This document shows, in pieces, positions 1 to 7,055 of a stretch of DNA of 64,000 bases (the stretch's first letter is position 1; each line of letters opens with the position of its first letter). The position numbers and the translations under genes are program-made. Source of the DNA: Crocinitomicaceae bacterium (GTDB taxonomy: Bacteria; Bacteroidota; Bacteroidia; Flavobacteriales_D; Crocinitomicaceae); contig JAQWFQ010000030.1 in assembly GCA_029238665.1 (NCBI GenBank), forward strand, positions 248,001 through 312,000. The letters run 5' to 3'. Under the pieces are notes generated by a model that searched no databases, was not told the DNA's origin, and saw nothing but the letters and a program-made list of their open reading frames with translations.

Positions 1-63
1 ATTTGGAAAATAAACAGCAAATAATAATCAGAACTCCCCTTAGAGTTTATTCCACACATAAAA

Positions 64-561
64 ATGAAAAAAATTGGACTGCTGTCTGACACACATGGAT
101 TTGTTGACCCAAAAATCTATGACTATTTCAAAGATGTAGATGAAATTTGGCATGCTGGAGACATAGGAACGATGGATGTAATGGATGAACTAAAAGCATT
201 CAAGCCAATTCGGGGAGTGTATGGAAATATTGATGGGGCAGAAATAAGAACAGAGTACAAGGAATTTTGCCGATTTAAATGTGAAGGGGTTAATATACTT
301 ATGACACACATTGCCGGCAAGCCAGGTAAATACTACCAACGCGCAAAAGAAGCATTAGAAAAAGAAGCTCCTGATTTGTTTATCTGCGGACACTCACACA
401 TTCTTTTGGTTAAAATGGACCCCAAGTATAACATGCTATGGATGAACCCTGGAGCATGTGGGTTTAAAGGGTTTCATCAAGTAAAAACACTGCTTAGGTT
501 TTCAATAACGGGAGATAAAATTCATGACCTTGAAGTAATTGAACTGGGAAAAAGGATCTGA
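64..561 (+). CDS. YfcE/MJ0936-type metallophosphoesterase
   Basis: A 165-residue calcineurin-like phosphodiesterase. All metal-binding blocks of the family are visible: SDTHG (8-12), HAGD (30-33), GN (54-55), H82, and GHSH (109-112). Small proteins of this size usually hydrolyse phosphodiesters in the cytoplasm with Mn or Ni; the physiological substrate is unknown. There is no signal peptide. It stands first in a plus-strand run and is followed 32 nt later by porQ, which has its own weak promoter-like element. No clear promoter is seen in the 63 bases upstream. Family assignment is secure, substrate is not. Confidence 0.9.
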   Translation: MKKIGLLSDTHGFVDPKIYDYFKDVDEIWHAGDIGTMDVMDELKAFKPIRGVYGNIDGAEIRTEYKEFCRFKCEGVNILMTHIAGKPGKYYQRAKEALEKEAPDLFICGHSHILLVKMDPKYNMLWMNPGACGFKGFHQVKTLLRFSITGDKIHDLEVIELGKRI

Positions 562-593
562 TATAAAATTTTTCGATTTACTTTGCGTTACGG

Positions 594-1634
594 ATGTACA
601 TGAAAACAATTCTTCTGGCTCTATTTTCCACTTTCTCGTTGTCTTTAATTGGACAAACTGGTGGAACAAGTTCATTCCCACTACTGAACCTAACCTACAA
701 TGCACGTTCTGCAGGTCTAGGCGGTAATTTCATTTCGGTACGAGACAATGATGTAAACATGGGGATCAGCAACCCTTCTTTAGCCAACTCGGCAATGAAT
801 AAGAAAATAAGCTTCAACACAGCCCTACTTTCCGGAACAATTAATTACGGTGCCCTGGGGTACGGATATACCATTAAAGACGTTGGTACACTAACAAGTT
901 ACATTAAGTACGTTACTTACGGCAAGTTTGATCGAACAGGTGTAAATGGAACTGTTGACGGCTCTTTTTACCCCTTTGAAATGATTGCAGGGACATCGAT
1001 TGGAAAAGAATTGAACCCACGCATTTCTATTGGCGCATCGCTTAACTTCTTATACTCACAGCTAGAAGCATATAACTCCTTAGGGGCATCGGTTGATTTT
1101 GCAGGAACCTACCACCACAAAGACAAAGGGGTATTGGTAACCGTATTAGCAAAAAACATTGGCTACCAATTTAATCCTTATGTAGAAAACAATAGAGCTC
1201 CTTTACCTACAGAAATTCAGGCTGCCGTGTCCTACAAGGTCAAACACGCTCCATTTAGATTTTCACTACTAGCCCACCACTTAAATAAATGGGACCTCAG
1301 CTACAATGACCCCAACCTAAAACCGACAGTAGATCAACTTACGGGTGACACTATCCCGGTTCCAACAACTGGTTTTCTTGAAAAACTAGGCAGGCACTTT
1401 TCTTACCAACTAGAAATTCTTGTAACAAAAAACATTGACCTAAGACTTGGTTTTGACTATCAAAGGCGCAAGGAATTAGCATTAGAAACACGGCCAGGGC
1501 TAGCTGGATTTTCATGCGGACTAGGGCTTAATTTTGAAAAATTCAACCTCGACTACGGTTTTATGATCTATTCTAGATCTGGATTTAACAACATGCTAAC
1601 CTTTTCTACAGACCTCTCTAAGTGGCGGAAATAA
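594..1634 (+). CDS. porQ: PorQ-like type IX secretion system protein
   Basis: A 346-residue outer-membrane beta-barrel-like protein with an N-terminal signal peptide (hydrophobic stretch ending near LIGQ). Length and the early ARSAGLGGNF block match the PorQ/DUF3308 family. PorQ is an accessory protein of the Bacteroidota type IX secretion system, needed for surface attachment of secreted cargo in Porphyromonas. Two starts are possible, ATG at 594 or at 600; the second gives a cleaner MKTILLAL signal sequence. An imperfect -7 element TTACTTTG lies at 578-585. In many Bacteroidota porQ precedes cmk; here an extra outer-membrane protein gene sits between them. Confidence 0.8.
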   Translation: MYMKTILLALFSTFSLSLIGQTGGTSSFPLLNLTYNARSAGLGGNFISVRDNDVNMGISNPSLANSAMNKKISFNTALLSGTINYGALGYGYTIKDVGTLTSYIKYVTYGKFDRTGVNGTVDGSFYPFEMIAGTSIGKELNPRISIGASLNFLYSQLEAYNSLGASVDFAGTYHHKDKGVLVTVLAKNIGYQFNPYVENNRAPLPTEIQAAVSYKVKHAPFRFSLLAHHLNKWDLSYNDPNLKPTVDQLTGDTIPVPTTGFLEKLGRHFSYQLEILVTKNIDLRLGFDYQRRKELALETRPGLAGFSCGLGLNFEKFNLDYGFMIYSRSGFNNMLTFSTDLSKWRK

Positions 1635-1744
1635 AGGCAAAAAAGAACAAACTACTTTTCAAACCTTATGTGTGAAAATATTTCATACAGTTTCATCAAA
1701 AAAGATCGGTACATTTAACTAAACAAAAACAGCTTATTTTTATC

Positions 1745-2602
1745 ATGAAAAAATTAATTCTTGCAGTTATAGTTGCACTAAGTGCTTCCACAACATTTGC
1801 TCAGAAAGGAAAAAATTATTTACCCGTATCTAAAGACTGGGCAATCGGTATTGATGCTACTCCATTTTTAAGTTATTTCGGTAATTTAATTGGTGGACAG
1901 GATGGGAATGTTGCTCCAACTTGGAACAACCCCAGCGTAAACCAGGTCATAACAGGGAAGTATTTTGTAAAAGACGACATGGCTTACCGTGCCTCTTTAA
2001 GAGTAGGGTTTGGAACAATGAACAACACTACTACACTAGAAGATGACGCCTCCACCACAACACCTGTCTACCCTGAACTACCTCTTTTAGTTGAAGACAA
2101 TTACCGGAATGTATCTACAAACATTGGGATTTCAGCAGGATTCGAAAAAAGAAGAGGATTCGGCCGCCTTCAAGGATATTACGGTGCAGAGGCAGGAATA
2201 GCAATAGGGTCTACCCTTGAAAAATACACCTATGGAAACACAATGACTACCACAGGTGCAACCAGCACTGACTTTGGAAATAACATAACTACCGACACCT
2301 ATGACAACACTGCACGTATAACTGACGTGAAATCAGGAGTCAACATTGGCTTTGGATTGAGAGCCTTTATAGGTGCTGAATACTTTGTATTGCCCAAAAT
2401 ATCCATGGGTGGAGAATTCGGTTGGGGGCTAGCTTTCACCCACCTTGGAGCAGGGTCAATTACTACAGAATCTACGGATGGCTCAACAATTGGAATACAA
2501 ACATTAGAAACAGATAAAACAAATTCTATTGGCGTTGACACAGACTCCAATACAGGCCTATTTGGACCTGCAGGGTCATTGAGAATGACTTTTCACTTCT
2601 AG
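1745..2602 (+). CDS. Secreted outer-membrane beta-barrel protein, function unknown
   Basis: A 285-residue protein with a clear signal peptide (MKK plus hydrophobic core, cleavage after TTFAQ). It has alternating amphipathic strands, glycine/aromatic-rich segments and a C-terminal FHF, all typical of small outer-membrane barrels. Low-complexity Thr/Asp/Ser loops (around residues 95-110, 160-190 and 235-260) would be surface exposed. It lies between porQ and cmk and is closed by its own terminator, so it is probably a separate transcription unit. TACATTTA at 1710-1717 is one base off the -7 consensus. No specific family recognised. Confidence 0.7.
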   Translation: MKKLILAVIVALSASTTFAQKGKNYLPVSKDWAIGIDATPFLSYFGNLIGGQDGNVAPTWNNPSVNQVITGKYFVKDDMAYRASLRVGFGTMNNTTTLEDDASTTTPVYPELPLLVEDNYRNVSTNIGISAGFEKRRGFGRLQGYYGAEAGIAIGSTLEKYTYGNTMTTTGATSTDFGNNITTDTYDNTARITDVKSGVNIGFGLRAFIGAEYFVLPKISMGGEFGWGLAFTHLGAGSITTESTDGSTIGIQTLETDKTNSIGVDTDSNTGLFGPAGSLRMTFHF

Positions 2603-2623
2603 TAAGTGAATCCATTATTTTAT

Positions 2624-2655
2624 AAGGGTGTCTTTGACGGGCGCCCTTTTTTTTG
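2624..2655 (+). terminator. Rho-independent terminator running into the cmk promoter
   Basis: Arms AAGGGTG (2624-2630) and CGCCCTT (2642-2648) pair over 7 bp including one G-U, followed by a T run to 2654. It ends the outer-membrane protein gene. The end of the T run forms TTTG (2652-2655), usable as the -33 element of the next promoter. Confidence 0.75.
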
Positions 2656-2671
2656 TACACATATTATTCTG

Positions 2672-2679
2672 TATCTTTG
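2672..2679 (+). promoter_or_regulatory. Promoter -7 element of cmk
   Basis: TATCTTTG matches TAnnTTTG exactly. The possible -33 TTTG at 2652-2655 is 16 bp upstream. Only 6 bases separate its final G from the ATG at 2686, so the mRNA should be leaderless or nearly so. Confidence 0.65.
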
Positions 2680-2685
2680 CTTGGA

Positions 2686-3384
2686 ATGGAAACAACAAAA
2701 ATTACAATAGCAATTGATGGTTTTTCCTCTTGTGGAAAGAGTACACTGGCTAAAGATTTAGCAAAGGAGTTAAAGTACATCTTTATTGATTCTGGAGCCA
2801 TGTACAGAGCTGTTACACTATATGCACTTAACACCAACTGCATTCAAGAAGGAATAGTTAATCAAACTGCATTAATTGAATCCTTAAACGACATTGAATT
2901 ACATTTTGAATTAAATCCAACCACAAACTCACCCGAAATTCTTCTAAACGGACTCAATGTTGCACACGAAATTCGAACTCCTCGAGTTGCAAAGGTTGTT
3001 GCAAAAGTTGCCGAAATAAAAGAAGTGCGGAAAAAACTTGTTCTTGAACAACGAAAAATCGGTGCTAATGGTGGCCTAGTAATGGACGGAAGAGATATCG
3101 GATCTGTGGTTTTTCCAAATGCAGAATTAAAACTATTCATCACCGCATCTATTCAAGTGCGCACAAATCGAAGGCATGCAGAATTGCTGTCTAAAGGGAT
3201 CGAAATCTCCAAGCAAGATGTTCAATTAAACCTAGAAGAACGAGACCTGATTGACAGTGAACGTAAAGAAAGTCCACTGAAGCAAACAGACGATGCTATT
3301 GTTATAGACAACACGGAACTAACTAAAAAAGAACAACTTAACAAGGTTCTAAATCTGGTTAAACATTCATTTAAAGTGAAATAA
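2686..3384 (+). CDS. cmk: Cytidylate kinase
   Basis: 232 residues. Transfers phosphate from ATP to CMP/dCMP in pyrimidine nucleotide salvage. The P-loop GFSSCGKS is at residues 12-19, followed by DSGAMYRAV (CMP binding) and MDGRDIGSVVFP, all diagnostic of Cmk. I use the ATG at 2686 rather than the upstream in-frame ATG at 2653. The upstream one lies inside the terminator/promoter segment, and METTKIT puts the P-loop at the normal distance from the N-terminus. Followed after 32 nt by the ACT-domain protein, probably in one operon. Confidence 0.95.
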   Translation: METTKITIAIDGFSSCGKSTLAKDLAKELKYIFIDSGAMYRAVTLYALNTNCIQEGIVNQTALIESLNDIELHFELNPTTNSPEILLNGLNVAHEIRTPRVAKVVAKVAEIKEVRKKLVLEQRKIGANGGLVMDGRDIGSVVFPNAELKLFITASIQVRTNRRHAELLSKGIEISKQDVQLNLEERDLIDSERKESPLKQTDDAIVIDNTELTKKEQLNKVLNLVKHSFKVK

Positions 3385-3416
3385 ATTCACTAAATTGAGC
3401 TCCCAACAACCACAGC

Positions 3417-4079
3417 ATGAGTTCAATTAGTAAAGTTACCGAAGAGATTATCAATCGAAGTCCCTTTATCAGAGAAGCCATTACGGAGAACTTAATCAAC
3501 ATTTCAGCTCTCGCTCGAAAAATTAAACCAGAAGTTGAAAAAGGAACAGGTAAAGAACTCAAAGAAGGAGCAATCGTTATGGCTATTAAACGTATGACTC
3601 CAGGTGTATATCACCGTTTAGACCTTAGAATCAAAAATATTATTGGTGGTATTGGTGACTTTTTAGTGAGGAGCGACCTTGTTGACTTCACATATGAAAA
3701 TTCAGAGTCACTGCGTAACTGTCAAAGTGAATTCATTCAACACATAAAAAATGACAAGGATAGTTTCTTTACCCTTTGCAAGGGTATAACGGAAACAACG
3801 TACATTATAAACACCAAGTATGCACTAGAAATGACACGTATTTTTTCAAAAGAAACACTCAAAGCGCATACAACTGATTTATCTTCAATTACAGTAAAAC
3901 TTCCTGAAACAAATACGGAAACCTATGGTGTCTACTACTACATTATGAAACACCTTGCATGGGAAGGTATAAACATAGAACAAGTAGTATCTACAGCCAA
4001 TGAATTTACGGGAATTGTAAAGTCAAACGACATTGATGATGCATTCAAAATACTGATGCAGTTAAAGCGAAGTATTTAA
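3417..4079 (+). CDS. ACT-domain protein, predicted amino-acid-responsive regulator (COG2150-like)
   Basis: 220 residues. The N-terminal part (about 10-60: FIREAITENLINISALARKI and then EGAIVMAIKRM) resembles a helix-turn-helix-like module. The C-terminal part (about 160-218, with TYGVYYYIMKHLAWEGINIEQVVS) has the beta-alpha pattern of an ACT ligand-binding domain. Homologues in Bacteroidota are often mislabelled aspartate kinase, but no kinase domain is present. The layout resembles archaeal proteins described as ACT-containing regulators of amino-acid metabolism; that link is from memory. Cytoplasmic, no signal peptide. Its stop overlaps the stop of the convergent minus-strand gene by 4 nt. 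DNA binding is inference. Confidence 0.6.
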   Translation: MSSISKVTEEIINRSPFIREAITENLINISALARKIKPEVEKGTGKELKEGAIVMAIKRMTPGVYHRLDLRIKNIIGGIGDFLVRSDLVDFTYENSESLRNCQSEFIQHIKNDKDSFFTLCKGITETTYIINTKYALEMTRIFSKETLKAHTTDLSSITVKLPETNTETYGVYYYIMKHLAWEGINIEQVVSTANEFTGIVKSNDIDDAFKILMQLKRSI

Positions 4080-4276
4080 GCTACTTTGTCATCGTTAAGA
4101 CACTGCTCTTCGGGCTTTGCTCCACATAAACCACAGCTAGCTCCCTCCTCTTGAAGCATTGGATTATTACTGGCACAAGTTCCTGCGAACTCCCCGTCTT
4201 TTTTTGCCCAAATCTTAATGGCGATCCCTGCAAAACACAATGCCAACAAACCAATAGAAATAAGTATTACAGCCAT
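4076..4276 (-). CDS. Small Cys-rich membrane-anchored peptide (NqrM-like?)
   Basis: 66 residues: one N-terminal transmembrane helix (about 2-22), a basic KIWAKKDG junction, then a short soluble tail with Cys34, Cys48, Cys51 and Cys59 (CGLC plus two more). Similar peptides in Flavobacteriia are usually labelled 'membrane or secreted protein'. One helix followed by a cysteine cluster recalls NqrM, the Na+-NQR maturation factor, but no nqr genes are in this window and the similarity is only architectural. Likely metal or redox related. It has its own promoter element at 4291-4298. Confidence 0.65.
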   Translation of the reverse strand: MAVILISIGLLALCFAGIAIKIWAKKDGEFAGTCASNNPMLQEEGASCGLCGAKPEEQCLNDDKVA

Positions 4277-4290
4277 GATAAATCTTTTTA

Positions 4291-4298
4291 CAAAGTTA
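4291..4298 (-). promoter_or_regulatory. Promoter -7 element of the Cys-rich peptide gene
   Basis: Read on the minus strand this is TAACTTTG, a perfect TAnnTTTG. It lies directly beside the stop codon of the upstream lipoprotein gene (4299-4301) and 15 nt before the ATG at 4276. Confidence 0.55.
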
Positions 4299-5036
4299 TT
4301 AATTTTTATCTAAAAGTGAACCTACACCATTGTTATGGTGTATGATTGATGTAGGTGTTCCAACATACCAAACATCACCTAACCCGGCTGTTTCTACACG
4401 TAAAAAACAACTGTCCGCATTCACCTTAACAATTTCAGAGCTTTTAGAAATAACGGATATAGAATCCTTCACTGTTAATGCATTTGTATTGCAAAAACCA
4501 TTGCTTCTTACCTCTAATTTTAAATAATTAACCTCTCCATCTAAGTTGAAATTCCCCCAGCCATGAGTCACAACCGTTTGTAAAGAATTTGCATTTAGAG
4601 ATAAGTTAAACTCCCCTGCTCCATCTCGAATAGCCAGAAACAAATTTTGGAAATTCAGCCTATCTAAACAAGTGAGTTCTTCAGTTCCTTCAAATGTAAT
4701 ATTATAGATATCCTTGAAGTATATATAAACTGTAATTGACTTTCCATATGAACGTAAGAAATTACACTTATTAAGGTTGTTTATCTTTAAAACTTCACCC
4801 TCGATAATTGGCTCAACAAAATTAATGACATTTTTACCTCCTACTATTTTCAGCTTATTTTCAGTTGATTGCACCAAAACATACTTTAGATGCGGCCCCA
4901 TGTACAACTGATGAAAATCTCCAAGTTCAATTTCCTTTACAGACACCTCACCAGTTGATTTAAAACAGTTTCTATCAGCTGACTTTTTACACCCAAACAA
5001 CATCACAATTCCAATAAAAAATATAACTAATCTCAT
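4299..5036 (-). CDS. Putative lipoprotein with GIN/DUF2807-like adhesin-head domain
   Basis: 245 residues. The lipobox LFGC puts the lipidated cysteine at residue 16, followed by KKSADRN. The body is a repetitive beta-structure with regular turns of hydrophobic/Asn/Gly strands, matching the DUF2807 (head GIN) beta-solenoid family common in Bacteroidota envelopes. Function unknown; probably held in the outer membrane facing the periplasm or surface. Its ATG overlaps the stop of the PagL-like gene by 4 nt (ATGA), so the two are translationally coupled. Confidence 0.7.
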   Translation of the reverse strand: MRLVIFFIGIVMLFGCKKSADRNCFKSTGEVSVKEIELGDFHQLYMGPHLKYVLVQSTENKLKIVGGKNVINFVEPIIEGEVLKINNLNKCNFLRSYGKSITVYIYFKDIYNITFEGTEELTCLDRLNFQNLFLAIRDGAGEFNLSLNANSLQTVVTHGWGNFNLDGEVNYLKLEVRSNGFCNTNALTVKDSISVISKSSEIVKVNADSCFLRVETAGLGDVWYVGTPTSIIHHNNGVGSLLDKN

Positions 5037-6100
5037 CGCTTAAATGTATATCCTATGGCATATTCTACGTAATCTGCTCTTCCCCAATGTGATTTTAAAA
5101 CAACATTTAAATTAATCCCATTGTCAAACACATACCTCATCCCCACCCTGTGATAAAGAGCATCTTCTGGCTGGTATTTATCACGAATGTAAACACCCAT
5201 TCCTGTAACAATATGAAAATGATTCATTGGCACTAAATATCCAACAAAAACTCCCATTTGAACAATGTCCCTTTGTGATTTCGGAATTTCAGGTTTATAC
5301 CCAAAAATGGCTTGTTTTGAAATAACATCTAGCGTTAACTCCATTCCTGATCGATGGCTAAAGTACCTTCTGCTTACCAAATTCAATCCGAACACAGGGT
5401 AACGCTTACCTCCTGTAGGAGAAACCTCTTTTGCTGAAAAGATACCGAGGACACCAAACTCCCACTTCTTTTTAAATGTAGGATGATCAAATTGTGTGTG
5501 CGTAGTTTCTCTAACCTTATATCCATACCCCAAACTAACAAAGGGTAAATTCAATCCTAAATTAGGAACTTTAAATGCTCCGTTTGAGAAGTGAGTGGCA
5601 TCCAGCGATACATTCATAGAATGATCACCAAATACAAATCGATTTTCCAACGCCATGGTTACATGGGCATTAAAAGGTGTACTCACAGCTACATTAAGCA
5701 TGTTTTCTTCTGAATCATAATACTTATTCGAATAAGCCAACCCACACCCCATTTTACCAGATAACGTATAACGACTTCGTTTTATAAGGTTTAAATTAAT
5801 AAATCCAAAAACTCCGAGGTAGTTTCCGAGTAGCTCCCGATTACCAGTGCTTCCAAAAAATGCTGTTACTCCATAAACAGGGTAACGATAAGCATCTTGC
5901 CAAGGCCTTCTTCCTTTGGGCTGAATTAAATAACTTAACTCTCCTGCAAACGCATGCTCTTTCGCTAAATGCCCCATAACAGTCCTGTGTGCAGCTAAAA
6001 AACCTGTTTTTACACGACCTTCAATCCAAATATCGCCTGCTTTTTGAGCAACGACTACTTGAGACAGTGTTAACAATGCAATTAAAATGACATTTCTCAT
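5033..6100 (-). CDS. PagL-like acyloxyacyl hydrolase / lipid A 3-O-deacylase
   Basis: 355 residues with a signal peptide (hydrophobic core, cleavage after VVVAQ). The motif THFSNGAF (His170, Ser172, Asn173) is the catalytic signature of PagL enzymes, which remove the 3-O-linked acyl chain of lipid A in the outer membrane. The protein is about twice as long as Pseudomonas PagL, with a C-terminal barrel-like extension (about 200-355) common in Bacteroidota homologues. I place the start at ATG 6100, not the in-frame TTG at 6109, because that TTG is part of the promoter -7 element. First gene of a pair with the GIN lipoprotein. Confidence 0.75.
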   Translation of the reverse strand: MRNVILIALLTLSQVVVAQKAGDIWIEGRVKTGFLAAHRTVMGHLAKEHAFAGELSYLIQPKGRRPWQDAYRYPVYGVTAFFGSTGNRELLGNYLGVFGFINLNLIKRSRYTLSGKMGCGLAYSNKYYDSEENMLNVAVSTPFNAHVTMALENRFVFGDHSMNVSLDATHFSNGAFKVPNLGLNLPFVSLGYGYKVRETTHTQFDHPTFKKKWEFGVLGIFSAKEVSPTGGKRYPVFGLNLVSRRYFSHRSGMELTLDVISKQAIFGYKPEIPKSQRDIVQMGVFVGYLVPMNHFHIVTGMGVYIRDKYQPEDALYHRVGMRYVFDNGINLNVVLKSHWGRADYVEYAIGYTFKR

Positions 6101-6106
6101 CAAGCA

Positions 6107-6114
6107 CAAAAATA
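6107..6114 (-). promoter_or_regulatory. Promoter -7 element of the PagL-like gene
   Basis: Minus-strand TATTTTTG, a perfect TAnnTTTG. Its last base is 7 nt from the A of the chosen ATG (6100), so the leader is 0-3 nt. This decides against the upstream TTG start, which overlaps the element. Confidence 0.6.
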
Positions 6115-6142
6115 ATAAAACAGACTTAAGGATTATAAATAT

Positions 6143-6150
6143 TAATTTTG
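6143..6150 (+). promoter_or_regulatory. Promoter -7 element of mazG
   Basis: TAATTTTG, 16 nt before the mazG ATG. The A-rich leader has no Shine-Dalgarno. Confidence 0.5.
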
Positions 6151-6166
6151 GTAAAAATCAATAAAA

Positions 6167-6940
6167 ATGGATGAACGCTTAGAAGCATTTAAACGCTTAT
6201 TAAATATCATGGATGACCTACGGGATAAATGCCCTTGGGATAAAAAACAAACCTTAGAATCTTTGCGTCATTTAACCATCGAAGAAACCTACGAACTTGC
6301 TGATGCCATTATTGACAACGACATGAAAGAACTAAAAGGAGAAATTGGAGATCTTTTTCTACACTTGGTCTTTTACTGTAAAATAGGTCAAGAACAAAAT
6401 GAATTTGATGTAACAGAAGTTTTAAATGGAATTTGTGACAAACTCGTGTACCGTCATCCACACATATATAGTGACACAAAGGCCGACACCGAAGAAGATG
6501 TAAGGTCAAACTGGGAAAAATTAAAAATGAAAGAAGGAAAAAAATCAGTTTTATCTGGAGTTCCAACTTCACTTCCAGCACTGGTTAAAGCACAGCGTAT
6601 TCAAGAAAAAGTAAAGGGCATTGGATTTGAATGGGAACAAAGAGATGATGTTTGGGCAAAGGTAAACGAAGAACTTTCCGAACTTGCTCACGAAGTGAAT
6701 TCTGAAGCTCCTATAGAACATATTGAAGATGAATTTGGAGACGTTCTATTCTCCTTAATTAATTACGCCCGTTTCATTGGGGTTAACCCAGAAAATGCTT
6801 TAGCTAAAACAAACAAAAAATTCATTGGAAGGTTTACCAAGATGGAGGAGTTACTTGTAAATGACACCATTAAAATTGAAGACGCAGACCTTGAACTGAT
6901 GGACACTTATTGGGAAAAAGCAAAAGTATTTGAAAAATAA
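6167..6940 (+). CDS. mazG: Nucleoside triphosphate pyrophosphohydrolase MazG
   Basis: 257 residues with two MazG domains. Domain 1 has CPWDKKQT, EETYE (39-43) and EIGDLF (59-64). Domain 2 has EELSEL and EDEFGDVLFSLIN, the Mg-binding glutamate/aspartate set. The enzyme hydrolyses (d)NTPs to NMP plus pyrophosphate, cleaning the nucleotide pool and, in E. coli, limiting (p)ppGpp signalling. Length matches the tandem-domain E. coli type. Single-gene unit with its own promoter element. Confidence 0.95.
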   Translation: MDERLEAFKRLLNIMDDLRDKCPWDKKQTLESLRHLTIEETYELADAIIDNDMKELKGEIGDLFLHLVFYCKIGQEQNEFDVTEVLNGICDKLVYRHPHIYSDTKADTEEDVRSNWEKLKMKEGKKSVLSGVPTSLPALVKAQRIQEKVKGIGFEWEQRDDVWAKVNEELSELAHEVNSEAPIEHIEDEFGDVLFSLINYARFIGVNPENALAKTNKKFIGRFTKMEELLVNDTIKIEDADLELMDTYWEKAKVFEK

Positions 6941-7055
6941 AACCTCACCCTTTATCTGCTAAACCTTACCGTTTATACTTCTTAACATTTGAAACGGTTC
7001 TTTTTAATGGGTTTATTGTATCTTCGATGCCTGTTATAATCAAGTTAAACTATTT

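Noticed and set aside
6101-6109. TTG start giving a 3-residue longer PagL-like protein
   Set aside because: The TTG is part of the promoter element TATTTTTG and would not be transcribed; the ATG at 6100 starts a normal signal peptide.
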